DNA from: Bretschneidera sinensis
Taxonomy: Eukaryota > Streptophyta > Magnoliopsida > Brassicales > Akaniaceae
DNA: 64,000 nt
Assembly: GCA_023935145.1 (NCBI GenBank)
Contig: CM043697.1
Location: forward strand, 52,487,501-52,551,500
Direction: 5' to 3'
Below, one piece after another: positions 10,299 through 21,579 of this stretch; the stretch's first letter is position 1; each line of letters begins with the position of its first letter. A program made the translations under genes and the position numbers. A model generated the notes under the pieces. That model was not told where the DNA came from and ran no database searches. It saw only the letters and a program-made list of their open reading frames with translations.

Positions 10299-11319
10299 AG
10301 CTGCAAGTCCGATACAGGTTCCCCATTGCCACCCATTTAACCTCTCCGTATCTGCAAACATCTTTAGGAACTCCACCATCACAACCTGAAGAACAATAGT
10401 TATCCCCACAATTCCGAGAAACAATCGATTCTTGTGAATGCCTTTGAATACATTCTTCTTTTCCAACTTCCTCGCATTGAACTCATTGAAAACTTGGCAG
10501 AGAACAAAAGTATTAAAAATTAGGGTATCCTTTACCTCTTTACTCACATTAAAGATAGACTTACCCTTAAATTGTAAGATCAAGAGGATTATTATCTGGT
10601 ATAGGGATTGAGATAGGAGATTCCTCCACATAATGTTTGTTATTAGGGGCTCAGTCCGGCCCACAGGTGGCCTATGCATTAGCTCATCAGAGGGTCGCTC
10701 CGTAGCGAGGGCCAGAGCACCCAGTGTGTCCATGATTAGATTTACCCACAACAATTGGACTGCTGTTAAGGGAACCTCACCAGCAGAAACTGCCACAATG
10801 AAATTGATCACAAGAGCTGCGACATTCACGGTCAGTTGAAATTGAATGAACTTTTGTATGTTGTTATAAACACATCGTCCCCATCTTAAAACTGTAGCCA
10901 CAGAAGTGAAGTTATCATCCAGGATGACAATATCTGAGCTCTCTTTGGCCACCTCCGTGCCTTGAATGCCCATGGAAAGTCCTATATCAGCTTCTTTAAG
11001 TGCAGGAGCGTCATTAGTGCCATCTCCAGTGACTGCAACCACGTGACCTTTCTGTTTCAAACACTGTACCATCAAAAGCTTGTCGAATGGAGAGGACCTT
11101 GCCATCACCCGGATATAATCAACCTTCTGCATTCTCTCTTCATGCGCGTAGTTTCTAAATACCACACCTTCTACCACCTCTTTGTTTTCGTCTTGGACAT
11201 CAGGTCCCAATATTCCACATTCTGTGGCTATAGCTTTTGCTGTGAAAACATTATCTCCAGTTATCATTTTGATGCTCACTCCAGCAGATTTGCAAGCTTC
11301 CACGGCCTTCCTGGCCCCA
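10221..11319 (-). pseudogene. C-terminal part of the Ca2+-ATPase
   Basis: Begins ARKAVEACKSAGVSIKMITGDN right after the LTR. It contains TGDGTNDAPALKEADIG, the hinge and Mg2+-binding segment, then membrane segments M5-M10 including NVAALVINF and LLWVNLIMDTLGALALAT, and ends FIPVPEKPFLSILRG with a stop at 10221-10223. An open frame starts in the LTR ([15 protein letters not shown], from 11360) and runs into this part. That start is antisense LTR sequence and is probably not used. Without its N-terminal half the fragment has no phosphorylation site. Confidence 0.9.
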
Positions 11320-12048
11320 TGACATGGGTATGTCCAACCTAGCATGGGCCTGCCCAACAAAAATCTAATAATCTCTTGTCAACTAAGCAAGGTGCAAGGT
11401 CCAAGCCCAAAGTGGAAGAAGATTCGGATGCAACAGCTTACTGGATTTAGGCTGATCATACCAGGCCCAAACGATCTCCTTTTTGAGATTTTCTTAAGTC
11501 CAAATTAAAGTTCAAGACGTCATCTTTCCAACCAAACAAGTTTCAGCCCATTTGGAGATGTCTACAAGAAGATATGACCATTTGAATTCTGGTCATTGGG
11601 TGCTCCTGAAAATCCGAAATTGTGTTCCTCTTTTTACTTTTGACCAATTCCTTGATTCCTTGCATGTTTTAGGGATTGTCTCCTTCCTTGTTTTAGGGAT
11701 TGTTTCCTTGCATGTTTTATGGATTGTTTTCTTACTTTTCCTAAGCTTAGAGGGTTGTTCTAAGCTCTATAAGTACTTGTGTTTGTAAGCTAAAAATCAG
11801 ACTTGAGTTTATAAATTGAAATCAGCCTTTGGCTTTTAGAAGAGAGTTTTCTCCTTCTTGTAATTCTGTATCTCTTTGGTATAATCCTTAGAGTGGTGAA
11901 TTCCTATAGTTCTGTATCCCTTGTGTTAATCCTTTGGGTGGTGATATTCTATATCCCTTTGGTGTTATCTCTTGGGTGGTGAACTCTTATCTTTCATTTT
12001 GTTGTTTGTTTGTTTAGTTTCCTTCAATTCTATTTCAATCCGGTATCA
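11320..12048 (+). repeat. Family A solo LTR inside the ATPase gene
   Basis: A full-length 729-bp LTR, starting TGACATGGGTATG and ending CCGGTATCA, flanked by CCCCA on both sides (11315-11319 and 12049-12053). There is no primer site or internal sequence, so the interior was lost by LTR-LTR recombination. It is in plus orientation, antisense to the gene. By eye it differs from the 3' LTR of A2 by about one base (C instead of A at 12036). Confidence 0.95.
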
Positions 12049-14068
12049 CCCCAGGTCGACATGGATCCTTGAGACCAACTATCCCCAGCAAGGTCAAGCC
12101 GTCTTCTTTTAGCCTTCGCCCGGTCTTCACATCATCATCGTTGTATGCAATTTCTTCTGAAGTTTGCTTATGAGCAAAAGCAATGCATCTGAGGCTGCTA
12201 GCTGCCATGCCTTGGATTATTTTTTCTATTCTATTCCTTCCATCTTCATCCATGGACTTCATGATCCCGTTACTCTCATAGTAGTGGGAACACATTGCTA
12301 GAATCATCTCAGCAGCTCCTTTCCAGTGTACATGAATAGTATTATCGGCTTTTTTCTTTATTGAAACTCCACTTCGCTTCTTCTCTGAGTTGAAGGTTTC
12401 TACATGAAGAATAGCATAACTTTTCTTCAATACATCCATATCCATACCCAAATTCAGAACAGCCCAAGAAAGAATTGCCTTCTCAGTTGGACTGCCAGAG
12501 AACCCAGGTACAGATCCTGATGGAGATCTGCAAACGCTACCAGTTGTGTTGAGGCCAACTCCTTGGTAAAATAATTCAAGAACATCGGAGGAGATTACTT
12601 TGGAAGCATCTTCCCCAATTGATTCCTGGCCAAGCCAGAATTTGGTCACTTTCATCTGATTTAGTGTCAGGGTGCCTGTTTTGTCGGTACAAATAATTGT
12701 GGCTGAGCCCATTGTCTCACAAGCTGATAGTTTTCTAACCATTGCCTGATCAGCCATCATTCTCTTCATGGAGTAAGCCAGCGTGAGAGTGACAGCCAAT
12801 GGCAAACCTTCCGGGATTGCTACCACCACTATAGTGACTGCAGCGGCAACAATGCGCACAACAGCGTTGAACACATCATTTATATCTGTTTTGGTACCAT
12901 TATACTCCTGATTCCCTTTCTTGTCTTCTGTATTTCTGGTGAAATAGCGAATTAACAGCACTATCAGAACCAAGGAAGCAACTGTTAGGCCTACCTTTCC
13001 GATAGAGGATGTTAGCTTGTCAAGCCGAGCTTGTAATGGCGTTCTTTGGCTGGAATCACTAGTTATTGAACTCATCATCTCTCCCCACGCAGTGTTCATC
13101 CCCACGGATGCAACCAGCATTCGAGCATACCCATCTGCCACCCTTGATCCTGAAAACAAAAATGGGTTCCCTGTTAAATTTACTTCAACATGTTCACTCT
13201 CCCCTGTCATGCTTGACTCATCCACTTGCAGAGAATGTCCATCTAAGAACAACCCATCAGCCGGAATTTGATCTCCAATCTTCAGGAAGACAACATCTCC
13301 AACGACAATATCAAATATGGAAATCTGTTGGCGCCGAGCATCTCTAACAACGTCTACTTTGATGTTGTTACTTATCTTAGATAGTTTGTCGAATTGAGTC
13401 TCCTGCCTGAAGTTGCTGAGGGCAGAGACAACAACAACCAGGAAGACAGCTACAAAGATACTCCCACCTTCATACCATCCTTCTTGCGCTCCATGTTCTT
13501 TGATGCCAAAGCCAAGAGAGAGGGCAGCACACACCAGTAGGATCAAAATGGTGGTGTCTTTAAAAGCATCCAGCACGAAGAACAAAAGCCCCTTTGGAGG
13601 CGGCTTAATGCAAGTGTTTGAACCAAACAGCTCACGCCGCCTGATAACTTCTTGATCATTGTTGCGGATTCCATCTTCTGGGTTTGTTCCAAGAGCTGCA
13701 GCAACGCCTTCAACTCCTCCAAGTTGCCGTAGAGAAACCAAGTCTTTTTCTTTCACCATTTCTATGAGTCTCGTTTGATCAATGTTGGGGACGAGTGAGG
13801 AAGACAAAGATTTATTATGATCACCACCGTGATATAAACTTGATGGTTCAATATGGAGGAGGGTATAGGATTGAGAGGGCAAGCTCTCAGAGTTGTGGTT
13901 CCTTCTTGATACAACCTCTTTTGCAAGAGAAACCATTACCCTGAAAGAATAGATTGCCGCATAGGCCATGCGCCATCGCCTCTGTGCTTTAGTGAGGCTG
14001 GTGGTAGTTATGTTAAGCAGCAATGTGCTGCAATCGATATTGTACTGTTTAAAGTCACTACTAGGCAT
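12035..14068 (-). CDS. N-terminal 677-residue fragment of the Ca2+-ATPase
   Basis: The start at 14068 gives MPSSDFKQYN. Residues about 27-52 (KAQRRWRMAYAAIYSFRVMV) are the basic/hydrophobic calmodulin-binding autoinhibitory region of ACA pumps. Then come M1/M2 (about 168-220), the actuator loop with TGES (about 288-291), M3/M4 with PEGLPLAVTL (about 419), the phosphorylated Asp in DKTGTLT (about 462), and the nucleotide-binding region with WKGAAE (about 609). It ends LKDPCRPG (666-673) plus VIPD and a stop supplied by the antisense LTR end. A truncated protein could still be made, but it lacks part of the catalytic P domain. Confidence 0.9.
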   Translation of the reverse strand: MPSSDFKQYNIDCSTLLLNITTTSLTKAQRRWRMAYAAIYSFRVMVSLAKEVVSRRNHNSESLPSQSYTLLHIEPSSLYHGGDHNKSLSSSLVPNIDQTRLIEMVKEKDLVSLRQLGGVEGVAAALGTNPEDGIRNNDQEVIRRRELFGSNTCIKPPPKGLLFFVLDAFKDTTILILLVCAALSLGFGIKEHGAQEGWYEGGSIFVAVFLVVVVSALSNFRQETQFDKLSKISNNIKVDVVRDARRQQISIFDIVVGDVVFLKIGDQIPADGLFLDGHSLQVDESSMTGESEHVEVNLTGNPFLFSGSRVADGYARMLVASVGMNTAWGEMMSSITSDSSQRTPLQARLDKLTSSIGKVGLTVASLVLIVLLIRYFTRNTEDKKGNQEYNGTKTDINDVFNAVVRIVAAAVTIVVVAIPEGLPLAVTLTLAYSMKRMMADQAMVRKLSACETMGSATIICTDKTGTLTLNQMKVTKFWLGQESIGEDASKVISSDVLELFYQGVGLNTTGSVCRSPSGSVPGFSGSPTEKAILSWAVLNLGMDMDVLKKSYAILHVETFNSEKKRSGVSIKKKADNTIHVHWKGAAEMILAMCSHYYESNGIMKSMDEDGRNRIEKIIQGMAASSLRCIAFAHKQTSEEIAYNDDDVKTGRRLKEDGLTLLGIVGLKDPCRPGVIPD

Positions 14069-14330
14069 GGTTTCTAACTGGATAATGGGAGGGTTAGGCG
14101 AGTTAGAAGAGTTCTTTTCTCTACAGTCAGGAGAAAGAAAGGTTTAGAGTAGTTGTGAATGAACTTCTTTTCTCAGAACACATGATTTAGCTCTGTATTT
14201 AAACTTTTTTAGGCGGTGATTGTGGAGTGCTTTGGCTGGCTACCTAATTTCTTTCCTTTTTCTTTCCTTTTTTAATGCACCTATGTATTGGGCAGCCAGT
14301 TAGTCAATTTCGATCCCAATGAATTCAGGA
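14069..14330 (-). promoter_or_regulatory. Presumed promoter and 5' UTR of the Ca2+-ATPase
   Basis: Directly upstream of the ATG on the minus strand. A TATA-like TTTAAATA lies near 14197-14204, about 130 bases before the ATG. The assignment is by position. Confidence 0.4.
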
Positions 14331-15946
14331 AATGATAAATTTCCGTAATTCCAACTTTCAAAATGGTTGGCCTATACCAAAGTGACAAAACTGGTAGACT
14401 GGAGTTCAATTAATTGTAAGATTCTTATTTTATTTAGAAAAAAGAAAAGAAATAGAGACTTTTCATACAGTGCCGTTTTGTTTTGTTCTGTTCTTTAGAT
14501 CAAAAATAGAAGAAATTTAGCTTGCTGGAATGAACTTTAGCTATATGATTATTTATTCTATTTTCCATAAACCTTGTGTCTTAATTCTTACCATCTATAA
14601 CTTGCAAGATAATAATTAACCACCTTGATTACTTTTCGATATTAAGATTATAATAATTCATTTGTTAACAGCCATCTGTGTTTGCACGATGTTGTTTCTC
14701 TCTGCAGGCCATTCATAGCATATTCGATATGGTTGTCCAAAGTCCAAACAAACACAAACGTGGAGGATTCTTGCACAAGTTGGCTTAAGGAACTGATATG
14801 TGATGAAACGATTTCCACACCTTTTTTTGTGGTTAAAAGGAGCTTCATAAAGATTCGAACACTATTTTTTATTGGTTAAAGGAAGCTTCATCAAGATTTC
14901 CACACTAATTTATTTAAGCTACCTTTTTTTTTTTACCTTTTCTTTTTCAATTTGTTGGGTTGTTTGCATTGCCAAGTATGCTCTTTTCTATGAGAAGAAT
15001 GCTTCCTGTGCAAGACTAGTTGCAAAAATCATCCAATTTAACATTTCATTATTTTATGACACTTTTGTTTTGTTTTATTTCCTTTTGATTATATGAATTT
15101 TTCTATTTATTTTCCAGACAATAATTTATGCCGGCTCCTTATATTCATTCCTATATTATATTATTCACCGAATTATTTAGATTCTTGTAATAACCAGTCC
15201 TTGATTTCTTTCTCCTCTTGATAAGCAAGGAGCAAATTGGACGTCCTTTTCTTATTATATGTGTGGAGAGTCTGGATAGGTACAGGTTAAGCCGTTTTCG
15301 TGGAACTATTTTTGTTTTATTGTTCATATGTCAATTTAAGGGAAAACTTCATTTTTGGTCCTTCGAGTATACCCAATTTCTTATTTTAGTCCCCCGATTG
15401 AAACTTTCCTCAATTGATATCAACAATTTTTGATTGCGTTCTATTTTGATCCTATGATAACATTTCGAAAAATCTAGATCATCAATAGCTAGATCAACAT
15501 GTCGACATGGCTCAAATTTGTTGAGTTGTCCTGTGGGTCTTATGTTGTGTGTTTAAAGGAGTGTACGAATTGAGATCGATTTAGCACATTTGAACAATGT
15601 CAACATGCTGATCTAGCAATTGACAGTCTAGATTCATTAAAATGTCATCGAGAGACCAAATGTTGGGATACTCTTCAAATTTTACATCGGAGAAAAGTGT
15701 TATTATAAATTGCTATGGTTTCACATCGTCTATATGTCTAAAGGATATAAATATTAGTTATTATAAATATAAATATCAATAGAGTTAATCTTTCACCTCT
15801 ATCTTGAAGCAAAAATAATTGGTCATTTGTAGAGAGTAGTAAACCAAAAACTGACTTGTAAAAAGATGGTTTATTTGCTTAGAAAAATTTTGTACCGTGA
15901 AATAAATGAGTTTTTGCTGTTTTCTTCCATTCAAAAATTGCAATAA

Positions 15947-16066
15947 GTATTTTTGTATAGTTTTGGTTAGATAAATTGTACAATTGATCTAGTTGAGAAT
16001 CAATAAATATTTTTATACAATTTTGGTTAAAAAAATTGTACAATTGATCTACTTGAGAATTAATAA
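15947..16066 (+). repeat. 60-bp tandem duplication
   Basis: The unit with ATTGTACAATTGATCTA...TTGAGAAT occurs twice with 60-base spacing and few differences. Confidence 0.8.
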
Positions 16067-16620
16067 TCAATTGATTCTCATGTGTACGTAAACAAAAGGT
16101 ATCGAACTACGTTAAAATTTGTGTTTATTTTTTTTATTTGTGATTTTATAGTTATTGATTGAGTGTCAGAATTCTCAACATCAAAATATGATGTAATTTA
16201 TATCGATTTAAAATATGAAATGGGATATACCCGGAGTAACAAAAATGAAGCTTACCTGCCAATTTAATGTTGGTGTAAAGTGTCAAATGTGATTCATGCA
16301 ATTTCGCTTCTCTACGTACATCGAATTATTGATATGTTTGAATTCGGTGATGGGTACTTACATTGCTTGAAAATTTTTTTTTTGCCATCTCAGAGCAAGG
16401 CTTCAGAATAATACTATCAGCACAAATGAAAACGAGGAGTTTGTACTTTGTACAGATACATATTATTATAGACCAAAGCTGTCCGTTCAGATGAAAATGA
16501 GTTTATTCCGCCAAGCTCTGATTGGCCGGTGGCCGCACAAATGCGAGAAGCTACTTTTGACTACTAATTTGTCTGTACATCTTTGGTCCCTACATATAAG
16601 ACTCAGTAAGTGCCGCCCTA

Positions 16621-16735
16621 CTGACCTTGCCCTCACCGGTGGGCTATGGATAATGCAAGAACAAAGAAACTTCCTCCGAAAGAAAGCTGATAGACTACTG
16701 TTCTTGCATTATTCAGTTGCCCTTGGCAGGTTTTG
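16621..16735. repeat. Imperfect hairpin with 14-bp perfect stem
   Basis: ATAATGCAAGAACA (16650-16663) pairs perfectly with 16699-16712 across a 35-base loop. Pairing extends outward imperfectly (GGGC with GCCC, CCTTGCC with GGCAGG). A TATA-like CATATAAGA stands about 25 bases upstream of the hairpin. It is not a known microRNA that I recognise. Confidence 0.4.
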
Positions 16736-18150
16736 CACGCTCACAAACAGAAAAAGAGACCACAACTACCTTCAAAGCATGATTCACAATTTTGGAAGAT
16801 GCACTGCCACCAAGAACAAGAAATGAGGAGACAAGAAAATCCCCTAGTTTTTTTTATATTTTTTTATATTTTAGTGAGATCTGACTTTTGTATCCATTAG
16901 CAGACTCAGTTTTAGTTTCTCATTCACTAGCGGCTAGATCAAACTTCATTTTCCATACCACTTGATGTGCACATGCACCCGCAATAAAGGAAAATTATAG
17001 CCATAATTATAATAAACATATTCAACTAAAGCAAAACAGAAGGAGAACGTTGGAGGGAAAAAAACCAAAAAAGAAAATATCTCTAGTGGGACATGACAGA
17101 GAACATGCACACAGCATACGCCATGTTTTGGGTTCAATTTTTAAGGCTATCAGAAAGAACGGATTTAGGAATTTTGATTAGCAAAGACAGTTAATAAAGA
17201 AAAACGATTTATAATTTGAAAGAAAATATAAAAAAAAAATTAAAAAACACATACCAAAAAATATTTATTTTAATATCATTAATATGGTTATATTTATGTA
17301 AAAATAAATAAATACAATATTGACACAATCACAATAAATAAATAAATAAAAAAAACCATCTTTTTATACGTATATTTGTCACTATTTTTTTCAAAGAATG
17401 AAAGCTTAAATTAAACAAAGTATTAAGTAGAAAAAAAACCTTAAAGAAAAGAAATGTAGAAAAAATTACCACAAAAGCTTTGACAGGATTGTTCTCGTTA
17501 TGTCGTCGTTTTTATCAAGAGTGCTTGGATTTGAGTCATTTTGTGTGTTACGAGGGTGAGGTAGATTTTATCACACTTATATCTCGCTTACGTATCAGAC
17601 ACTCTCACGGTATTAGTAAGGACGCCACTCTTTCTCCCCAAACATTTTTTTCTCATAAACTCGTAAAAAGAGAAAAAAAAAAGTTGTGAAAACAAATTTA
17701 AACTAACGGAGAATGAGATGAAAACGAAAAAAAAATATCTAATTTTATGTTTCGATCGAAATAGCTAAATTAGACCAAAACAAAAAGCAAAACAAAGTAA
17801 GGGTAATTTATTTTAATTTTTTGCTGGAACCAAAATATTTTGACCATTTCGATCAAAATAGAACAAAATTTATAACATTAGTTTCAAGAGTACTCTTTTA
17901 AATCTGACGTGTATAATCAATCTTATACATAACTATTTCATTTTTTCCTCCCTTGTGTGTTTCTTAAAAAATTTCTATTAAAAAAAAAAAACCATAACCA
18001 TTTCAAAAACTATTTTATAAACCAAATACATTTTGACCATTAAGCAAACGAGTTCTTAATCGACCCAAGAATTTCTCCCATAATGGCATAGTGCGATTTT
18101 CTGGCCAAGTGAACTTCATGACAAAAAGCAAAAGACTAATACTACAATGG

Positions 18151-19132
18151 TCTATTTGGTTTGCGAGCAAGACTACATTGAGATAAGATTAGAATTAACA
18201 TAAAATAGAATTAAAAGGAATTAATACTTTAATATTATGTTTGGTTTATAAGATTTTTAAATTGAAACTAAAGTAAGATAATAATTATAAAGACTATTTT
18301 TCCCTTTCCCTAAAAAAAACAAAACCAAATCAAAAGAAACCAAAACAAAAAGAGTGTGACCCGTTCTTGTGACGGTGAACCAGACCAACAACAGACAAGG
18401 CAACGAACGAAAGTGAACTTCTTAGGTTAAAGTCACTTGAGGTCGACAATCACAATGGTGGTGACGAATCGAAGCGAAAGTCACTGGATTTTGCAAATCG
18501 AAAGATTTTGTCTTGTGACTTAACGAAGTCATTGGCAATGATTATGACAATGGATGGACCGAATCTTCAAGGGTTATAGTCGTCGATTCAAGACGACTCA
18601 ATGGTAGCAACGACTCAACCTAAAAGCCACAAAAAAATTAGATCGACGATGGTTAAAGTTACAGTGGTTGATGGTTTTCGACCGTTTTTCGATGAAATCT
18701 CAATAAAGAAACACTAGATCCAAATAAGTCGAGGAATTTCTTACTGGATGGTACGATCGAATTCTAGTGGCGTGACTTTTCGACGACAACTGTCAAAGAC
18801 AGTGATGACGAATTTGACCGGACCTTAGTGGGTTTCAATCGTTATATCCTGGGTGATGTTGGTTAAAATTCGCTAAAAATGACGAATCATAATTTGTTTG
18901 TTTGCTAAAAAATGGTTATTAATGAAAGAGAGAAAAAAAGAGCAAGGTCTGAAAGAAAGAAAACAAAAATTGTTAGATACGTTCATGCCTTTTTATGGAA
19001 TTAGAACCAAATTTGTCTCATCCTAGTCCCATGTGAACAACCAATCCCTTTAACCAAACATAAAATTAACTATTCATGTAAAACTAATTTAATCTTATAG
19101 CACTTTTTGTCCCCAGAACCAAACACCCTCTG
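18151..19132. mobile_element. Degenerate terminal-inverted-repeat element (MITE or DNA transposon remnant)
   Basis: The left end (TATTTGGTTTGCGAGCAAGA...ATAAGATTA) and the reverse complement of the right end (GTGTTTGGTTCTGGGGACAA...ATAAGATTA) resemble each other. A second similar pair (ATTATGTTTGGTT / TTTTATGTTTGGTT) lies further in. The GTGTTTGGTT-type end is common in plant DNA-transposon derivatives. There is no transposase frame, and the boundaries are approximate. Confidence 0.4.
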
Positions 19133-20776
19133 ATAATCTTTTTAATACATTTCTCTAAAACTGATTCCCGCCAGGTTTAATGCCTTTTTTTCTTCATTCA
19201 AATCACCGTTTTCCAGCTTGAAATCCAAGGCACGAGATACATCCAAATTTTCTTTCGGTTGTTGTCGATCTTAAACAAAATCACTTTCCTTAATGTCAAA
19301 TAAAGAAGTTTAGTAAGACTAATACACAATTATCGTCACAAGGGAACATACCTTGTAATTTCAAGTTACGACAATGACCCATCCAAAGCTGGTACTTTAG
19401 GGAAAAATAAGCATCATTGCAACTTCCTAGCAACTTCTATAGTAATATTCTTAAATGAAATTGTCAAAAAATTCGTCTAAGTCACTTTTTTCTTTTTGTG
19501 CAAGTTACTTAATGTGTCAGTCTGCTCTGATTTTTGGTTTTAAAATTGAGTAACGTCCATAGGAAATGCTATCTCAACAACAATGACCCAACCTATCGTG
19601 GCAACTAGTATGTGATAATGGCACCGAAAAGATAACCATGTTATATAGTCCCCACAAAATAATATTGTTTGATTTTTCTAAGCAGTTGAAACAAAACACA
19701 AGCACAAATTTTCTAACATCACGTGCCTCTGATTCATCTAGAAATTTCAACAGAGTGCGTGCGCCTAACAACCTCTTCTCTGTTCCTACTCTGTACCAAA
19801 TAACCTTAACCTCAGCTCCCCCAACTTCTAAAACCAATATCACCAGCAAAACTTGCTTCACACCCAAAAAACCAACTCATTTGTTAATGATGATATGAGA
19901 CATAAAGGTATGACCAACTTAAAGCCCAGATTAGACTTAACTATCCAATCTCAGCCACTATCCCATCTCCTTTAACCATCAAGCAGCCTGTTAAATATGA
20001 GGGGAGGCTGGGTAGAAATCAATTTAACAAAAAATCAACCAACCCAAATCCTAATCTAAAAATAAGATAATAATTTAGAAATTTCCAAATGCATCAGGAT
20101 AAATTCAAATCATACACAATTTAGTTAGACACATTCCAAAATGAGGATGCGGTGGGATTGACTGCCCATCGATCATACAATAATGCTATACCACTAAGTC
20201 ATTAAAAAATTTCGTATTAACTCACCAGTGACAACTGAAAAATTAAAATTGTTTCAAGATTTCCTTTTCAAAAGAAATCAACACTATAATCTAAACAATT
20301 TCCTTCTCGATTTTCATCATCAAATACAGATAACAATTATCAAATACATAATAATCAAGGCAGAAAATTCGGGAATCTCTGACCAAAATAATTATGACAA
20401 CCATTGGCAAGATTAGCCACACTAGTGAAAATGTCTACCTTTAGTTACAAGGAAGAGAAAAGCATAGGAGGAAAAAAGGCCACGAATGCTGATATCAAGA
20501 TATGGCATTTTAAGCTAACAATTGAAAAGAAGGGAAGTGTAATTATTACGTAGGGGATCCTACTACGTTGTCCTGCCAAATAACGTGTCCACATGAATTA
20601 ATTATTTACCCGCTGTAAGATACACAACGCCTTCCACACGCCAAATGCACGGATTTAATGGTTGTGATGGTTGGTCACACGGATGACGTGATGGTCTCCT
20701 TACCTAATAATTTTTCGATAGAGAGATGAGAGATAATTAGCAAAACATCTTGTTATTTGTCATCAGTCCAGTGATC
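19133..20776. other. Intergenic DNA left of element A1
   Basis: No coding region is supported; the frames at 19574-19898 on both strands look like chance. The last 230 bases contain promoter-like words (TGACG at about 20684, CCACA/ACGTG-like words near 20585-20640), but no gene follows because A1 is inserted at 20781. The same host sequence resumes at 32494. Confidence 0.35.
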
Positions 20777-20781
20777 AGTAA

Positions 20782-21510
20782 TGACATGGGTATGTCCAAC
20801 CTAGCATGGGCCTGCCCAACAAAAATCTAATAATCTCTTGTCAACTAAGCAAGGTGCAAGGTCCAAGCCCAAAGTGGAAGAAGATTCGGATGCAACAGCC
20901 TACTGGATTTAGGCTGATCATACCAGGCCCAAACAATCTCCTTTTTGAGATTTTCTTAAGTCCAAATTAAAGTTTAAGACGTCATCTTTCCAACCAAACA
21001 AGTTTCAGCCTATTTGGAGATGTCTACAAGAAGATATGACCGTTTGAATTCTGGTCATTGGGTGCTCCTGAAAATCCGAAATTGTGTTCCTCTTTTTACT
21101 TTTGACCAATTCCTTGATTCCTTGCATGTTTTAGAGATTGTCTCCTTCCTTATTTTAGGGATTGTTTCCTTGCATGTTTTATGGATTGTTTTCTTACTTT
21201 TCCTAAACTTAGAGAGTTGTTCTAAGCTCTATAAATACTTGTGTTTGTAAGTTGAAAATCAGACTTGAGTTTATAAATTGAAATCAGCCTTCGGCTTTTA
21301 GAAGAGAGTTTTCTCCTTCTTGTAATTCTGTATCTCTTTGGTATAATCCTTAGAGTGGTGAATTCCTATAGTTCTGTATCCCTTGTGTTAATCCTTTGGG
21401 TGGTGATATTCTATATCCCTTTGGTGTTATCTCTTGGGTGGTGAACTCCTATCTTTCATTTTGTTGTTTGTTTGTTTAGTTTCCTTCAATTCTATTTAAA
21501 TCCGGTATCA
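20782..21510 (+). repeat. A1 5' LTR
   Basis: 729 bp, TGACATGG...GGTATCA. The shared core module is at about 20853-21080, TATAAATA at 21230-21237, and three short U3 repeats of the CCTTGCATGTTTTAGGG kind lie before it. Confidence 0.95.
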
Positions 21511-21513
21511 AAT

Positions 21514-21525
21514 TGGTATCAGAGC
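21514..21525 (+). other. A1 primer-binding site (tRNA-Met)
   Basis: TGGTATCAGAGC lies three bases after the LTR. Confidence 0.9.
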
Positions 21526-21579
21526 TTTGGTTTCTCAAGTGTGATATCTAACACCTTGATTTCCATAGTTCTTGTTATT

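Larger units (their letters stand above)
10221..14068 (-). pseudogene. Plasma-membrane-type Ca2+-ATPase (ACA12/13-like), split by an LTR
   Basis: Intronless gene encoding an autoinhibited P2B Ca2+ pump that would export Ca2+ from the cytosol using ATP. The N-terminal part (14068-12049) and the C-terminal part (11319-10221) join in frame if the 729-bp LTR and one CCCCA copy are disregarded, for about 1037 codons, the normal size for ACA pumps. Arabidopsis ACA12 and ACA13 are also intronless, which supports the subgroup. No other stop or frameshift is seen. As present, the main frame stops four codons into the LTR after LKDPCRPG. The product would lack the TGD and GDGTND elements of the P domain and membrane segments M5-M10, so it should not pump. 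The gene lies convergent with the dead LINE. Confidence 0.9.
14331..18150. other. AT-rich intergenic DNA
   Basis: No supportable gene. The block at about 15330-15660 has repeat-like phrases of the TTTTGGTCC / TTTTAGTCC kind often seen in plant dispersed repeats. It also contains the 60-bp duplication at 15947 and the hairpin at 16621, listed separately. The frame at 16491-16826 has no recognisable motif. Confidence 0.4.

Noticed and set aside
10221..11360. Apparent 379-codon gene starting [15 protein letters not shown]
   Set aside because: Its first 14 codons are antisense LTR sequence; the same start appears at 30107. It is the ATPase C-terminal part behind a junction start.
11552..11788. 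78-codon frame in the solo LTR (also at 21014, 24538, 29679 and 31997)
   Set aside because: Not annotated as a gene because it lies in LTR promoter sequence; kept only as a low-interest observation.
13017..13655. Plus-strand frames of 80-93 codons
   Set aside because: Shadows of the Ca2+-ATPase coding strand.
16491..16826. 111-codon plus-strand frame
   Set aside because: No motif, atypical composition and overlap with the hairpin; considered chance.
19574..19898. Overlapping frames of 86 and 97 codons on both strands
   Set aside because: No domain, and open on both strands at once; chance in AT-poor local sequence.
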